This document shows, piece by piece, positions 17,100 through 25,967 of a stretch of DNA of 28,415 bases. The notes below the pieces were generated by a model that was not told the origin of the DNA, ran no database searches, and saw nothing but the letters and a program-made list of their open reading frames with translations. The stretch lies in assembly GCA_024364805.1 (NCBI GenBank), contig CM044507.1, positions 11,176,128 to 11,204,542 of the forward strand. The letters run 5' to 3'. The stretch's first letter is position 1. Each line of letters begins with the position of its first letter. The translations under genes were made by a program, and so were the position numbers. Origin of the DNA: Euprymna scolopes (taxonomy: Eukaryota > Mollusca > Cephalopoda > Sepiida > Sepiolidae).

Positions 17100-18401
17100 T
17101 TATACATATCGCTGGTTGCCATTTCTGAGGTGGTTTACGGCACGCAATTCTGGATGCGTCTTTTGATGCCGACGAAGTTTGTCTGTCTGCGGGAATCTCT
17201 TTCCGCAAATTTCACAAGGAAAGGGTTTCTCCCCTGTGTGCATGCGTCGATGCACTTGCATCGTGTCCTTGCGTGCAAATCTCTGCGCACAAAAATCGCA
17301 CTCGAATGGACGTTCACCTGAGTGCACACGTGCATGTATCTGCAAGTAATCGCGCTGCGCAAATGACTTCAGGCAGACGTCGCACTGATAGCTCCTGCGC
17401 CGTGAGTGCGTCCGGAGATGCGTCTGCAGTTTGTCGCTCTGCGCAAAATCCTTCTGGCAAATGTCACAATGGAACGGTTTCAAGCCAGTGTGGATCCTAC
17501 GGTGGATTTGCAGCGTGTCTTTCCGAGCAAACCGTTGGATGCAGAACTCGCAGTGAAATGGTTTCTCTCCAGTATGGGACCGTTTGTGGATTGTCAAATA
17601 ATCCCGCTGTGCAAATTGCTGCAAGCAGATGTCACAACGATAGGGTTTTACACCAGTATGCGTCCTGTGATGAACTTGCAGCGTGTCACGACGTGCAAAT
17701 TGCTTTTGACAAATCTCACATTGAAATGGCTTTTCCCCAGTATGCTTCCGTCGATGAATTTGAAGAATGTAATCCTGCGCAAAATACTTTCCGCAAAAAT
17801 CACACGTGAGCAGTTTCCCTTCGCCACATGCATGCTTGTTGATTGCGGAGGGCTTAAACGATGCCGATGTCGTAGACATATCCAGTGCAGAGTTCGAATT
17901 GTAGCATCTCGACTCCAACCGGCTTTCTTCATCCTCTTCTTCTTCTTCATCCGATTCGTCTTCTGCTTTCATTCGGTCCTTCTCTTTCGGTCGGGCAGAC
18001 GAAGGATCGGATTTATGATTTTGCAAATCCGTAGTTTTCTCCTGCGTCTCTAGGGCCTTCTGCTGGCGCTGTGGCTGCAACTGCTGAATTGTATTCGACT
18101 TCTGCCCGATGTCGCACGGATACGTAACTTTGTCCATGCTAACAGCCATAGCAACAGCAGTGGGTAGTACTGGGACATAACATGGTTGAGCTAACGACTT
18201 CATGTATTCATCTGTCGGGAACATGGACTCCCCGATCTGTGGTAATGGGGTGGTCGTCTGAAAGCCGTACGCGTCACCTGAGTGTTGGTAGAACTTGTCT
18301 TTCTGACAGCTGCTCACTTTCTGCGATGAAGCTGATGGCAAGTGATAAGCACTGCCATTAACTGATGTTTTATTGGCTTTTACGCCTGTCGTCTTTTCCA
18401 T
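17100..18401 (-). CDS. C2H2 zinc-finger protein with eight tandem fingers, 433 aa
   Basis: Probable nuclear DNA-binding protein. Residues 1-195 are disordered-looking, with a Gln-rich patch (106-114) and an acidic run (147-160). Eight C2H2 fingers follow with an exact 28-residue period: Cys200-His220, 228-248, 256-276, 284-304, 312-332, 340-360, 368-388 and 396-416. All Cys and His ligands are present. Linkers are TGEKP-like except between fingers 5 and 6 (SRRRS). Helix residues -1,2,3,6 follow a cycle: QDYI (3 and 6), RDTI/V (2, 4, 7) and QDKT/R (5 and 8); finger 1 is a shifted QYII. The start is supported by an in-frame TAA five codons upstream and GCAATGG context. The whole protein lies in one exon. 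No KRAB, BTB or SCAN domain is visible. The wide class is certain; the orthologue and target are unknown. Confidence 0.95.
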   Translation of the reverse strand: MEKTTGVKANKTSVNGSAYHLPSASSQKVSSCQKDKFYQHSGDAYGFQTTTPLPQIGESMFPTDEYMKSLAQPCYVPVLPTAVAMAVSMDKVTYPCDIGQKSNTIQQLQPQRQQKALETQEKTTDLQNHKSDPSSARPKEKDRMKAEDESDEEEEEDEESRLESRCYNSNSALDMSTTSASFKPSAINKHACGEGKLLTCDFCGKYFAQDYILQIHRRKHTGEKPFQCEICQKQFARRDTLQVHHRTHTGVKPYRCDICLQQFAQRDYLTIHKRSHTGEKPFHCEFCIQRFARKDTLQIHRRIHTGLKPFHCDICQKDFAQSDKLQTHLRTHSRRRSYQCDVCLKSFAQRDYLQIHARVHSGERPFECDFCAQRFARKDTMQVHRRMHTGEKPFPCEICGKRFPQTDKLRRHQKTHPELRAVNHLRNGNQRYV

Positions 18402-18500
18402 TGCGTATTCCTTTTATTTGTGGTGGCAAGAGGAATGCAGCAAAAGAGGAAGGACGTAGTTTTGCAATGTTGACCTTTGGAATTTACAACAAATTTTAAC
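18402..18500 (-). other. 5'UTR part of the zinc-finger exon
   Basis: On the minus strand a long pyrimidine tract (TTTGTCTTTATTTTTTCCAG, ending at 18501) forms an excellent 3' splice site, so the exon probably starts at 18500 and 99 bases of leader precede the ATG. The upstream leader exon and promoter were not found. Confidence 0.55.
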
Positions 18501-18711
18501 CTGGAAAAAATAAAGACAAAAAAAGAAAAGATGTTATCTAATTATAAATATACACAATTTAATGCATATCAACCCCTTTTTATTGATTAAACACAAATAA
18601 TAAATAGTATATACCAAAGTTAATTGTTATGATTTTAAAAGTAATACAGCCAGATTTTGTTGCTTCTTTCTTTTTATTTTGTAGATATGGATAGAGAGAA
18701 AAATGCATCTA

Positions 18712-18906
18712 CGATTTTTTTTTACCCACATTGCTGCTTAGGACATAGGGGATTGTAGAGAGTTGAGCAGTGAGATGTCTGTTCACATTACATTTAAACT
18801 TCTACAGATTAGTATAGTCAGGGAAGCAGGGAACAAGGATGAAGTTCCAAAGTCTAGTAGTCCAATGGAATAAACTATTAGATAATGAACCCATTAAATT
18901 GTTTAA
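18712..18906 (-). pseudogene. LINE-B 3' fragment, copy 2
   Basis: A plus T run followed by CACATTGCTGC, then GTTCACATTACATTTAAACT, AGTATAGTCAGGGAAGCAGG, GTTCCAAAGTCTAGTAG and AAACTATTAGA, colinear with 26880-27062. It has no coding capacity and lies within the presumed first intron of the zinc-finger gene. Confidence 0.75.
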
Positions 18907-18990
18907 ATCAGGAAAATGTGAGTTTGCAAATCCAGTTTATATATAAGTCTGGGTAGATTTATCCGTTAAAGGCATTGAGTGAAATTTGAA

Positions 18991-19132
18991 AATCAAATAA
19001 GAGACGTGTTACATTTAACACTTTAAAGCCAAATAACAACGCAAATTTTTTTTTTTTCAACCTTTATAAAATAAACAAATGTTTATTTTTAAAGAGAGAG
19101 ATATATTTCGGAGATATAAACTCCTTTTTCAA

Positions 19133-19182
<50 letters not shown>

Positions 19183-19447
19183 TTTATATATATATATTTT
19201 TTTTCCCTCTTATTCTTCGTCATGATGTTTAATGGAAGAATTTTAACTTAAGTCCACTTAACTTAAAATTCTTCCATTAAACATCATGATGAAGAATATA
19301 TATATATACAGATTGGAAAAGGAGTGTATATCTCCAAAATATATCTCTCTCTTTAAAAATAAACATTCGTTTATTTTATAAAGGTTAAAAAAAAATTTGC
19401 GTTGTTATTTGGCTTTAAAGTGTTAAATGTAACACGTCTCTTATTTG

Positions 19448-19450
<3 letters not shown>
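18991..19450. repeat. Long near-perfect palindrome (about 460 bp)
   Basis: The left arm from 18991 (AATCAAATAAGAGACGTG...) is the reverse complement of the right arm ending at 19450. The outer ~60 bases match without a mismatch. Inner segments (GGAGATATA, AAACATTnGTTTATTTT, CATCATGATGTTTAATGG) differ at a handful of sites, and the centre is TTAAGT-CC-ACTTAA (19248-19261). The left arm has an extra (TA)n/T tract of roughly 70 bases (19135-19203). No target duplication was found. It could be a foldback element, a MITE or a head-to-head insertion of one repeat. Confidence 0.92.
19135..19180. repeat. (TA)n microsatellite inside the left palindrome arm
   Basis: Uninterrupted TA units. The matching place in the right arm has only about 7 units, so the tract expanded in one arm. 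Confidence 0.95.

Positions 19451-19487
<37 letters not shown>
19449..19487. repeat. (AT)n microsatellite at the right edge of the palindrome
   Basis: It starts directly where the right arm ends. Confidence 0.95.
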
Positions 19488-19491
<4 letters not shown>

Positions 19492-20131
19492 GCAAAATCC
19501 AAAATTAGTCTCTTTCTGAATGCTATTTCTCTCTCTTTCTCTCCAACTACTGGTTAACTAGTATTACTACCGTGGTGATACTTCCTTTTGGTTATAATGC
19601 ACTATTCCAATCTTTTTTTATTCTTTCCTTTCTGTATCAGGGTAGGCGGAGCTAAACATTGCCCCACATTAAATACCGAACTGTGTCTAAGTTAGACTCT
19701 AACTTTTTCCTTGTGTAGGGGCAAGTGAATAAGGATTACACATCGATCAACTTTTGGAAGACTCGGGATGACTTTTGGAGCACCTGCTAATAGATGGTTG
19801 GAGTGGTAATGTGTAGATATACTGGCCTAGAAAATAAATGGCAGATGAGTTCTTAGAATGCATTCAAAAAGTTTTCTAAACGACTGAAGAAATAACAATA
19901 TCTTAAATTGTCATGAAGCTGTCTGACAATTTCGAAATGAATCAATGGATTACCAAGCATTGATTAATAACCAATTCTTAGATGTGTGAAATCTGTAATT
20001 TATTATGCATATTCAACCGTTATTCATAGTTAAATGATTGTTGGAGATGAAAATGTTCAAAAGATGGATTTCGTCGTTCAATACAAAAAAATCTTTATTT
20101 CTAGCAAAGCAACCTTTCCTTATAAACAAAA
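19488..20131. other. Anonymous sequence
   Basis: No gene or known element was seen. A pyrimidine-rich run near 19612-19640 ends in TATCAG but is not followed by a coding-like stretch. Confidence 0.35.
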
Positions 20132-20831
20132 CTAGCAGGGGTACTCAGCGTTGCCTGGTTGTGGCGAGATGGTGTAGTAAGGATATTGAGCAAGAAACAG
20201 GCGTAAAAAAGAGCATGGCTACCTGATGGAAAAATAAAAGTAGGGATAAAACGAGTGGTAAAAAATCACATAAATAATTCTGTTTAAATGTTAAAACTTT
20301 TTTTAAAAATCGGGGAAAAAAAGCAGTCTGTTACATGGGCTCGAACGTGATAGAAAAATAAAGCTGTGAAAATAAATAAGAAGCGAAAAAAAAAATGGCA
20401 TAAATAACCCTATTTAAATGTTAAAACTTTTTTTAAAAATCGGGGGAAAAAAAGTACTTTATGTGAATGCGAACATGAAACCTGAAGCTTACAACGCGAA
20501 CTCAATAACCACTGCTCCACAATGTAATCAGCAAAGTAACGTCATTTTTTGGGCTATTTAAACCAATTCAGGAAAGAAGGTCATTCGCGCATGCATGCTT
20601 TTCTAAATCATTATGAAGAAACGATTTTTTGCTACCCTCCCTCATTGCAAATGGTCAATTATTTCCATAGGAAATAATTGACCATTTTTTCTAATTCTTA
20701 CATATTCGACCGAGACATTGCTCTCTCAGATGGCACTGGTCTAGACCCAGTCTGATGCCGCTAAGAAAAGTTTAGTGAGACATACAAACATACATACACA
20801 TAAACAGACGTTTGAGATTTATATTATTAGA
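20132..20831 (-). mobile_element. Helitron-like non-autonomous element, unit C
   Basis: Minus-strand 5' end TCTAATAATATAAATCTC at 20831 with a GTAT tract. The 3' end is CTAG (20132-20135), next to a partly decayed hairpin CCAG-GCAACG-CTGA. Plus A20131 flanks it. Inside are a ~130-bp tandem duplication (about 20224-20350 and 20351-20480), a tRNA A-box-like TGGAGCAGTGG (20509-20519, minus) and an 18-bp perfect hairpin (20649-20687). It is tandem with unit D, which lies 5' of it on the minus strand. Confidence 0.68.
20649..20687. repeat. Perfect 18-bp inverted repeat, 3-base loop
   Basis: AAATGGTCAATTATTTCC and its exact complement are separated by ATA. The loop is minimal, so the site would form a tight hairpin. 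It lies inside Helitron-like unit C. Confidence 0.95.
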
Positions 20832-21232
20832 CTAGCCTGTGTGCCCGGCATTGCCCGGGTGTTTAGAGGTGTGTGTTGAGCAAAACAAAAAAAGTGGTAG
20901 TAGGCAGGTAGGCTCGAACCCGTACAATGGAGGAAAAGAATGTGAAAAAAATATATGACGTCTTTGCCGTTGCATCCATCAGCAAACTGGAAGTTGCGAA
21001 GGCTTAAATTAAGGCTAGTCAATCGAAAAGAGGAGATGACTTACGTAAACATCGGCGAAAAAAGCGACCCCTGAATGAATCAATGTTTTTAGCCAATTTT
21101 TCGATATTTGTCATCAAAAGGGTTGAGTTTCAAAACGCTACCGATCTCGTGAAAATCTGTTGCCTCTGTTGAAAGTTTTAGGTTAACATACAAACATACA
21201 TTTAAACAGACAGGTGAGATTCATATTATAGA
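20832..21232 (-). mobile_element. Helitron-like non-autonomous element, unit D
   Basis: Minus-strand 5' end TCTATAATATGAATCTCACC at 21232, preceded by A (plus T21233). 3' end CTAG (20832-20835) with the hairpin CCCGG-GCAATG-CCGGG. The CTAAAACTTTCAACAGAGG phrase and the body match units B and B'. A perfect B box GGTTCGAGCC lies on the minus strand at 20911-20920. Same family as the unit at 1903-2327. Confidence 0.72.
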
Positions 21233-21321
21233 TTATCTTTATAATTTTTAGATGGAGTAAGGATATCTTTTAGTTTCAGTTTTTGCTTAAAACTCAAACT
21301 CAGAGGCCATTTTCTTTCTAG

Positions 21322-21477
21322 GCCACTGTGTCTACATATTACCGGTTGGAGGGAACAAGTCAGAAGAATCCGAGAAGTATCCTTGACCCGATTGATTGGT
21401 TAATAAGAAAATATTTTAGTGGAAAATTATCTAAAGCTGAGAGTGAATGGTTTGAAACAAGTTTTATTTCTTTGTAG
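21322..21477 (+). CDS. Candidate terminal coding exon, product unknown
   Basis: An acceptor-like CATTTTCTTTCTAG (ending 21321) is followed by 51 open codons and TAG (21475-21477). The peptide begins ATVSTYYRLEGTSQKNP and includes SILDPIDWLIRKYFSGKLSK and AESEWFETSF. It has balanced composition with several Trp and Tyr residues, unlike the surrounding frames. AATAAA signals follow at 21577-21582 and 21592-21597, giving a compact 3'UTR of about 120 bases. The frame has a TAG at the acceptor itself, so the coding sequence must begin by splicing. A second frame is open for 26 codons, so the phase is not proven. Upstream exons were not found. I do not recognise the protein. Confidence 0.52.
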   Translation, partial: ATVSTYYRLEGTSQKNPRSILDPIDWLIRKYFSGKLSKAESEWFETSFISL

Positions 21478-21576
21478 TATTTTATGTGTAATGATTAGAT
21501 TGAAGAGGTTTCATCTTTTTACCTTTAACTTGTGACAGGAAAAAAGATCCCTTCATAACCTTCGATACATGTGCAA

Positions 21577-21597
21577 AATAAAAAGATTTTAAATAAA
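21577..21597 (+). terminator. Two polyadenylation signals AATAAA
   Basis: AATAAA at 21577-21582 and 21592-21597, 100-120 bases after the TAG of the candidate exon. Confidence 0.5.
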
Positions 21598-21649
21598 TTA
21601 AAATTTCAAGTAAAAATACTATTACATACTTATGTGTCATGTCAAAATT

Positions 21650-21652
<3 letters not shown>

Positions 21653-21684
<32 letters not shown>
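21653..21684. repeat. 32-base poly-A run
   Basis: An uninterrupted A tract. It may be the tail of an unrecognised plus-strand retrocopy ending here, or a simple repeat. Confidence 0.9.
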
Positions 21685-21686
<2 letters not shown>

Positions 21687-21714
21687 ATCCAAAATTTGCG
21701 AAAAATGATTAAGT

Positions 21715-21891
21715 AGATTTGCTGAAAGTTATATGGAAATCTGTCCTCTGGAACAAATGAAGAAAAAACTTTTTTAGAGACATGGTGGAAATGGTGTTGC
21801 TTTATGGTTCACCAGCATGGACTCCCAGTAAAAGTAAGTTACATGGAACTTACACTAGAATGCTCCAGGCAGTGTTAAATTGGAAAACTTG
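21715..21891 (+). pseudogene. LINE-C fragment, 5' part, interrupted
   Basis: The plus frame reads FFRDMVEMVLLYGSPAWTPS, then KLHGTYTRMLQAVLNWKT, the ATVExVLLYGSxxWTxxK...LDGTYTRMLRAVLN pattern of the LINE whose other copy is at 5205-5640. It breaks at about 21891 where LINE-A begins and resumes at 22641. Confidence 0.78.
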
Positions 21892-22640
21892 GGGAGGCTT
21901 CATGTTTTAATAAGCTTCTGGCTTGACCTTTACTCCTGATCTGAAATGGAACACATATATCAAACCCATTGCTAAGGTTTCTGGAAAAATGGTGGGATCC
22001 TTCTACCGCTCCAGCAGATATCTCACTCCTGATGCAATTTTCTACCAATATAAAAGCCAGGTACGGCCAACTATGGAGTACTATTGCCATATCTGGCCAG
22101 AAGCTGCTAGAAGCAGCTTATCCTGCCTTGACAGAGTTCAAAATAGACTTCGTAGCTTAGTGAGGGATGCCCTTTTCTCTTCCCTGCAACCTCTTTCCCA
22201 CAGAAGAGATGTGGCGAGACTGTCTCTGCTTTCCTGTTATTTTCATAGCAAATATTTATCTATGGTCCCCCCTCGCCAAACTTTCATGAAAAACACTCAT
22301 CTAGTCAAAACCACTATCAATAATTTCCCACACTCCTTATCTGTTCCTAAACCTAAATGTAGATTCCATGAACAAAGCTTCTTTCATAGAACTGCACGCC
22401 TGTGGAACTCTCTTCCATTTGTCTGCTTTTCAGCTGACTTCAATATGGTTGTCTTCAAGTCCAACATAAACAAGTTCTTGATGAACCGTCCCCCTAAGTA
22501 ATCCAATTTACAAAATTCCCACTTCTTATGTTTACTACGCTATAATCAGATTGACTAATGTATACCAATTAACCCTTATCCTCGAGTGGCCTCCAGACCT
22601 TCATAAGTGGTGATTCCAGTGTAAAAAACAAACAAAAAAA
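21892..22640 (+). mobile_element. LINE-A insertion, 5'-truncated, inside LINE-C
   Basis: It starts at TTGGGGAGGCTTCATGTTTT, which matches 25200 of the longer copy. From 21923 a 192-codon frame runs to the natural stop (22499-22501): LTFTPDLKWNTYIKPIAKV, MVGSFYRSSRYLTPDAI, LDRVQNRLRSLVRDALF, FHEQSFFHRTARLWNSLP and ending LMNRPPK. The 3'UTR phrase ATCCTCGAGTGGCCTCCAGA and an A-rich tail follow. GAAAAC occurs on both sides (about 21883 and 22642) as a probable short target duplication. The remaining frame is open, apart from a small deletion before MVPPRQTF. Confidence 0.88.
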
Positions 22641-22940
22641 AGAAAACATTAGCCGCCTGTATAGTCAGTTGCCCAGAATCTCTTCAGTAATCAGAGAAAG
22701 AAGAACACAATTTTGCCGGACATTGCTACATAAGAAAACATGAAGTCATCAGTGATATGGTACTGTGGGATCCTAAACACAGAACTGCTTAAGCAGGAGG
22801 ACCTGTGAAGATGTACACAAAATTATTGACAAAAAACATTGGCTTACAATTTGAAGATCTTCCTAAGGCCATGGAAGATAGAGACCTGTGGAGGGAAAGA
22901 GTCAATTTGGACTGGGCAACCTGCTTGATATGAGTTTTGC
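22641..22940 (+). pseudogene. LINE-C fragment, 3' part, resuming after the insertion
   Basis: ISRLYSQLPRISSVIRERRT continues directly from the LNWKT of the left part. Then, in shifted frames, SDMVLWDPKH-like text, QAGGPVKMYTKLL-like text and DLPKAMEDRDLWRERVNLD lead to the natural end near 22930. The A-rich sequence at 22958-22978 may be the tail. Broken by several frame changes. Confidence 0.78.
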
Positions 22941-23329
22941 TAGAAGTATTTTTCACAAAAAAAAAAATAAATAAATACATATTAGCGGACTGACAATTTT
23001 CTATTTTGAAATAGCGGATTTTAACTGAAAGTAAGGGAAATCATAGACTGCAGTTACCTCCCCTGAATTTTAAGAACTCTTCAAGAGTAACAAACATGAT
23101 AAAACTTTATAATTCGATAAATTTTATTTTTACTTATTAACTATCTTGCTACTTTATCAGATTTTGGAATTTTTAGTAATTTCCACAAGACACATAAGTC
23201 TGTAGCAGTGTTTTTATTTAGAATGCATTTGTTTGAAATCTCTTATTCTGCAGAAGCACCTAAGTTTTTAATCGTGTTTTATTCATTGGCAGCATTTAAA
23301 AAAATTTTTCATATCATCATTTGCTGACT
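22941..23329. other. Anonymous AT-rich sequence
   Basis: No gene or element was recognised. Confidence 0.4.
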
Positions 23330-23760
23330 AGGCTTTATGTCCCCACTTGGAATATGGGTCCCTAGTGTTCACTGCATTGGCAAATTGTTCTGTCTCTTGA
23401 GCATCTACAGCATTGTGCCAGTAGATATATACTATATATTCCCTGCCGCGACCCTCTTCCCTCTGGAGTATATAATCTGTTTGGATTAGATCTGCTGTCT
23501 ACTCACCAGAATGTAACAGTTGCTTTTGTTGTCTGCAGATTATTTCATGGTTCTTGCTCTACTGCAATGCTTAAATATTGCCCTGTGCTGCATCTGATCA
23601 GACCAGACCTGCTGCGATATGCATTCACATCAGACCCTCTCCATAATCACACCAGTGTTTGCTCAAAGATGTACCAGTGATCTCCTTTCGCATTGTGTTC
23701 TGCAGGTCTGAACATGCAGTCTCAGAATTGTGTGAATGAACATGTATCACTGTCACATTT
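23330..23760 (+). pseudogene. LINE-H C-terminal fragment
   Basis: In one plus frame VYNLFGLDLLSTHQNVTVAF and VVCRLFHGSCSTAMLKYCP are followed by HLIRPDLLRYAFTSDP. This resembles the LExRRxVAxLxLLYRLFHGSCSxxLLKLLP...IRPDLLRxSxxSxP tail of a LINE group. LEYGSLVFTALANCS, about 130 bases upstream, would be the preceding motif. It is heavily decayed with stops, and the clade is uncertain. Confidence 0.55.
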
Positions 23761-24129
23761 TTGGAGTTCTATATTGGCTATCATGACATTCCTAAGTTTT
23801 ATGTGTTTACTAATTAGCTTAGTAGCCTCTGTCTATTGCTATTGATTTTATTGCTATGGCTTAATAACGGGGGGAAAAAAATCATTGTTAGAATACAGGT
23901 AATTTTCAAAATAAAAAAATTACAAAGGCTATCTATACAAAATAATTAATGTTATAGACAACTTATTAAGACAATGCAAAAAGAAAGGGTTAATTAATAA
24001 AGACAGGGCGCTCATAATGTACGAGAATGTTCTTGGTGAAAAAAAATTGTTTTGTTTGTAAGGAGTAATTGTGTACATGTTTGTTTTGGCTATTGCCGTG
24101 TGAGTTTGCTTGCATGTGGCAGAGTGTGC
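23761..24129. other. Anonymous sequence
   Basis: No gene was supported. The 24052 start of a plus frame lies here, but its first ~26 codons do not resemble the LINE that follows. Confidence 0.4.
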
Positions 24130-25967
24130 TCTCTCCCAACTCTCATAAATGGACCTGAAGTAATCTCGTCAGCATCAGACAAAGCCAAACTCTTTGCCAA
24201 GAACTTTGCAGCTAATTCTAACCTTTGCGGCCAAGGCTGCCAACATCCAATATTTCCTCCTGTATCAGAAAACATGCTATGTGAGATACAAATATCTGTA
24301 CGTGATGTTGCCAAGCTAATCAAAAACCTTCATTCCAGTAAAGCAACTGGCCCTGACAGTATTCCAATTATAGTACTCAAAAGACTTCAACCAGAACTTG
24401 CGCCCATCCTTACAAAACTGTTTAAATGTTGTCTTAAGGAGAATTGCTTCCCGTAACCCTGGAAAATCTCATCAGTATGCCCCGTATTTAAGAATTCAGG
24501 TGATCGCTCATCTCCCTCACAGTACAAGCCAATGTCTCCTGTGCGTCATGAGTAAGTTGCTGGAATCTGTGTTAAATACAGAAGTAATCAACTATCTCAG
24601 CAAAAATAACCTTCTTAGTGACACACAATATGGTTTCTGTTCTGCTAGATCTACAGCAAATGTGTTTACAGTTATATCTCATAGGATTAGCGAATCTCTC
24701 GATGGAGGCTACCTTTCTAGGGCAATTGCTCTTGACATATCAAAGGCCTTTGATAAGGTATGGCATAAAGGTTTACTTCACAAGATCTCCAGCTACGGTA
24801 TAGCTGGAAATGTCTTCTCAATTATTAAATCATTTCTCTCTGATAGGTTCATAAGAGTAGTAGTTGATGGGCAGAAATCTGAAACTCTTCATGCTGGAAT
24901 CCCTCAGGGGTCCATCCTGGGTTCAACTCTCTTCCTGATCTATATTAATGATCTTCCAAATAACATCCTTACATCATTCGTAGACATCTATGCTGATGAC
25001 ACTACTATCTATGGTAGCACATCTAAGACTGTAAACGACCAAGTTCTCTCTGATTCTCTCTCCTCTGATCTTGAGCAAGTTGTACAATGGGGAAAGAGGT
25101 GGCTTGTTATTTTTAATGCATCTAATACTAAGCTTCTATCTTTATATCATCAACGCTCTGATCCCTATCTGGCATCAATTGAAATGAATGGCTCTCGTCT
25201 TGGGGAGGCGTCATGTTTTGACAAGCTTCTGGGCTTGACCTTTACTCCTGATCTTAAATGGAACACATACATTAAATCCATTGCTAAGGCCGCTGGAAAA
25301 ATGGTGGGATCCTTCTATCGATCCAGTAGATATCTCACTGCTGATGCAATTCTCTATCTATATAAGAGCCAGGTACGTCCAAGGATGGAGTACTGTTGCC
25401 ACATCTGGGCAGGAGCTGCTAGAAAGGACTTATCCTGCCTTGATAGAGTTCAAAATAGACTTCGTAGCCTTGTGGGGGGTGTCCTTTTCTTTTCCCTGCA
25501 ATCTCTTTCCCACAGAAGAGATGTTGCGAGTTTGTCTCTGCTTTATCGTTATATTCATGGCAGGTGCTCGGCTGATCTCTATTCTACGGTCCCCCCTCAC
25601 CAAACTTTCACAAGAAACACCCGTCTAGCAGAAAACACTATCACTAATTTCTCCCACTCTTTATCTGTTCCTAAACCTAAACGTACATTCCATGAGCAAA
25701 GCTTCTTTCTTAGAACTGCACGCCTGTGAAATTGTCTTTCGTTTTTCTGCTTTCCAGCTGACTAAAATATGGTTGTCTTCAAGTCTAACATAAACAAGTT
25801 TTTGATGAGCCGTTCCATATAAGTTAACAAATTTACTGAATCTCCATTACTAACGGTTACTATATTGTCCAATTTCTACTGTACACTCTTTAACCCTTAT
25901 CCTCGAGTGGCCTCTGGGCCTTGATAACTTGTGATGCCTATGTAAAAAAAAAAAAAAAAAAAAAAAA
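24130..25967 (+). mobile_element. LINE-A, longest copy, with reverse transcriptase
   Basis: Jockey/CR1-like non-LTR retrotransposon, 5'-truncated (no endonuclease domain). SLPTLINGPEVISSASDKAK (24130) starts the linker. SKATGPDSIP, ALDISKAFDKVWHKGLL, AGIPQGSILGSTLFLIYIND and YADD (24989-25000) are the reverse-transcriptase motifs with both catalytic Asp residues. LTFTPDLKWNTY, GSFYRSSRYL and RRDVASLSLLYRYIHG follow as thumb and C-terminal regions. Defects: a TAA at 24454-24456 and a frame change near 24530 upstream of the palm; the Trp of ARLWN reads TGA (25727-25729); a further stop lies near 25765. The 3'UTR phrase CTCGAGTGGCCTCTGGGCC precedes a 24-base poly-A (25944-25967). It cannot make a full protein now. 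Confidence 0.92.

Noticed and set aside
17273-18053. Plus-strand open frames of 178 and 215 codons opposite the zinc-finger gene
   Set aside because: They are antisense shadows of the finger repeat: the regular 84-base period of the array keeps other frames open. Composition is unlike a protein family, and there is no start or splice context.
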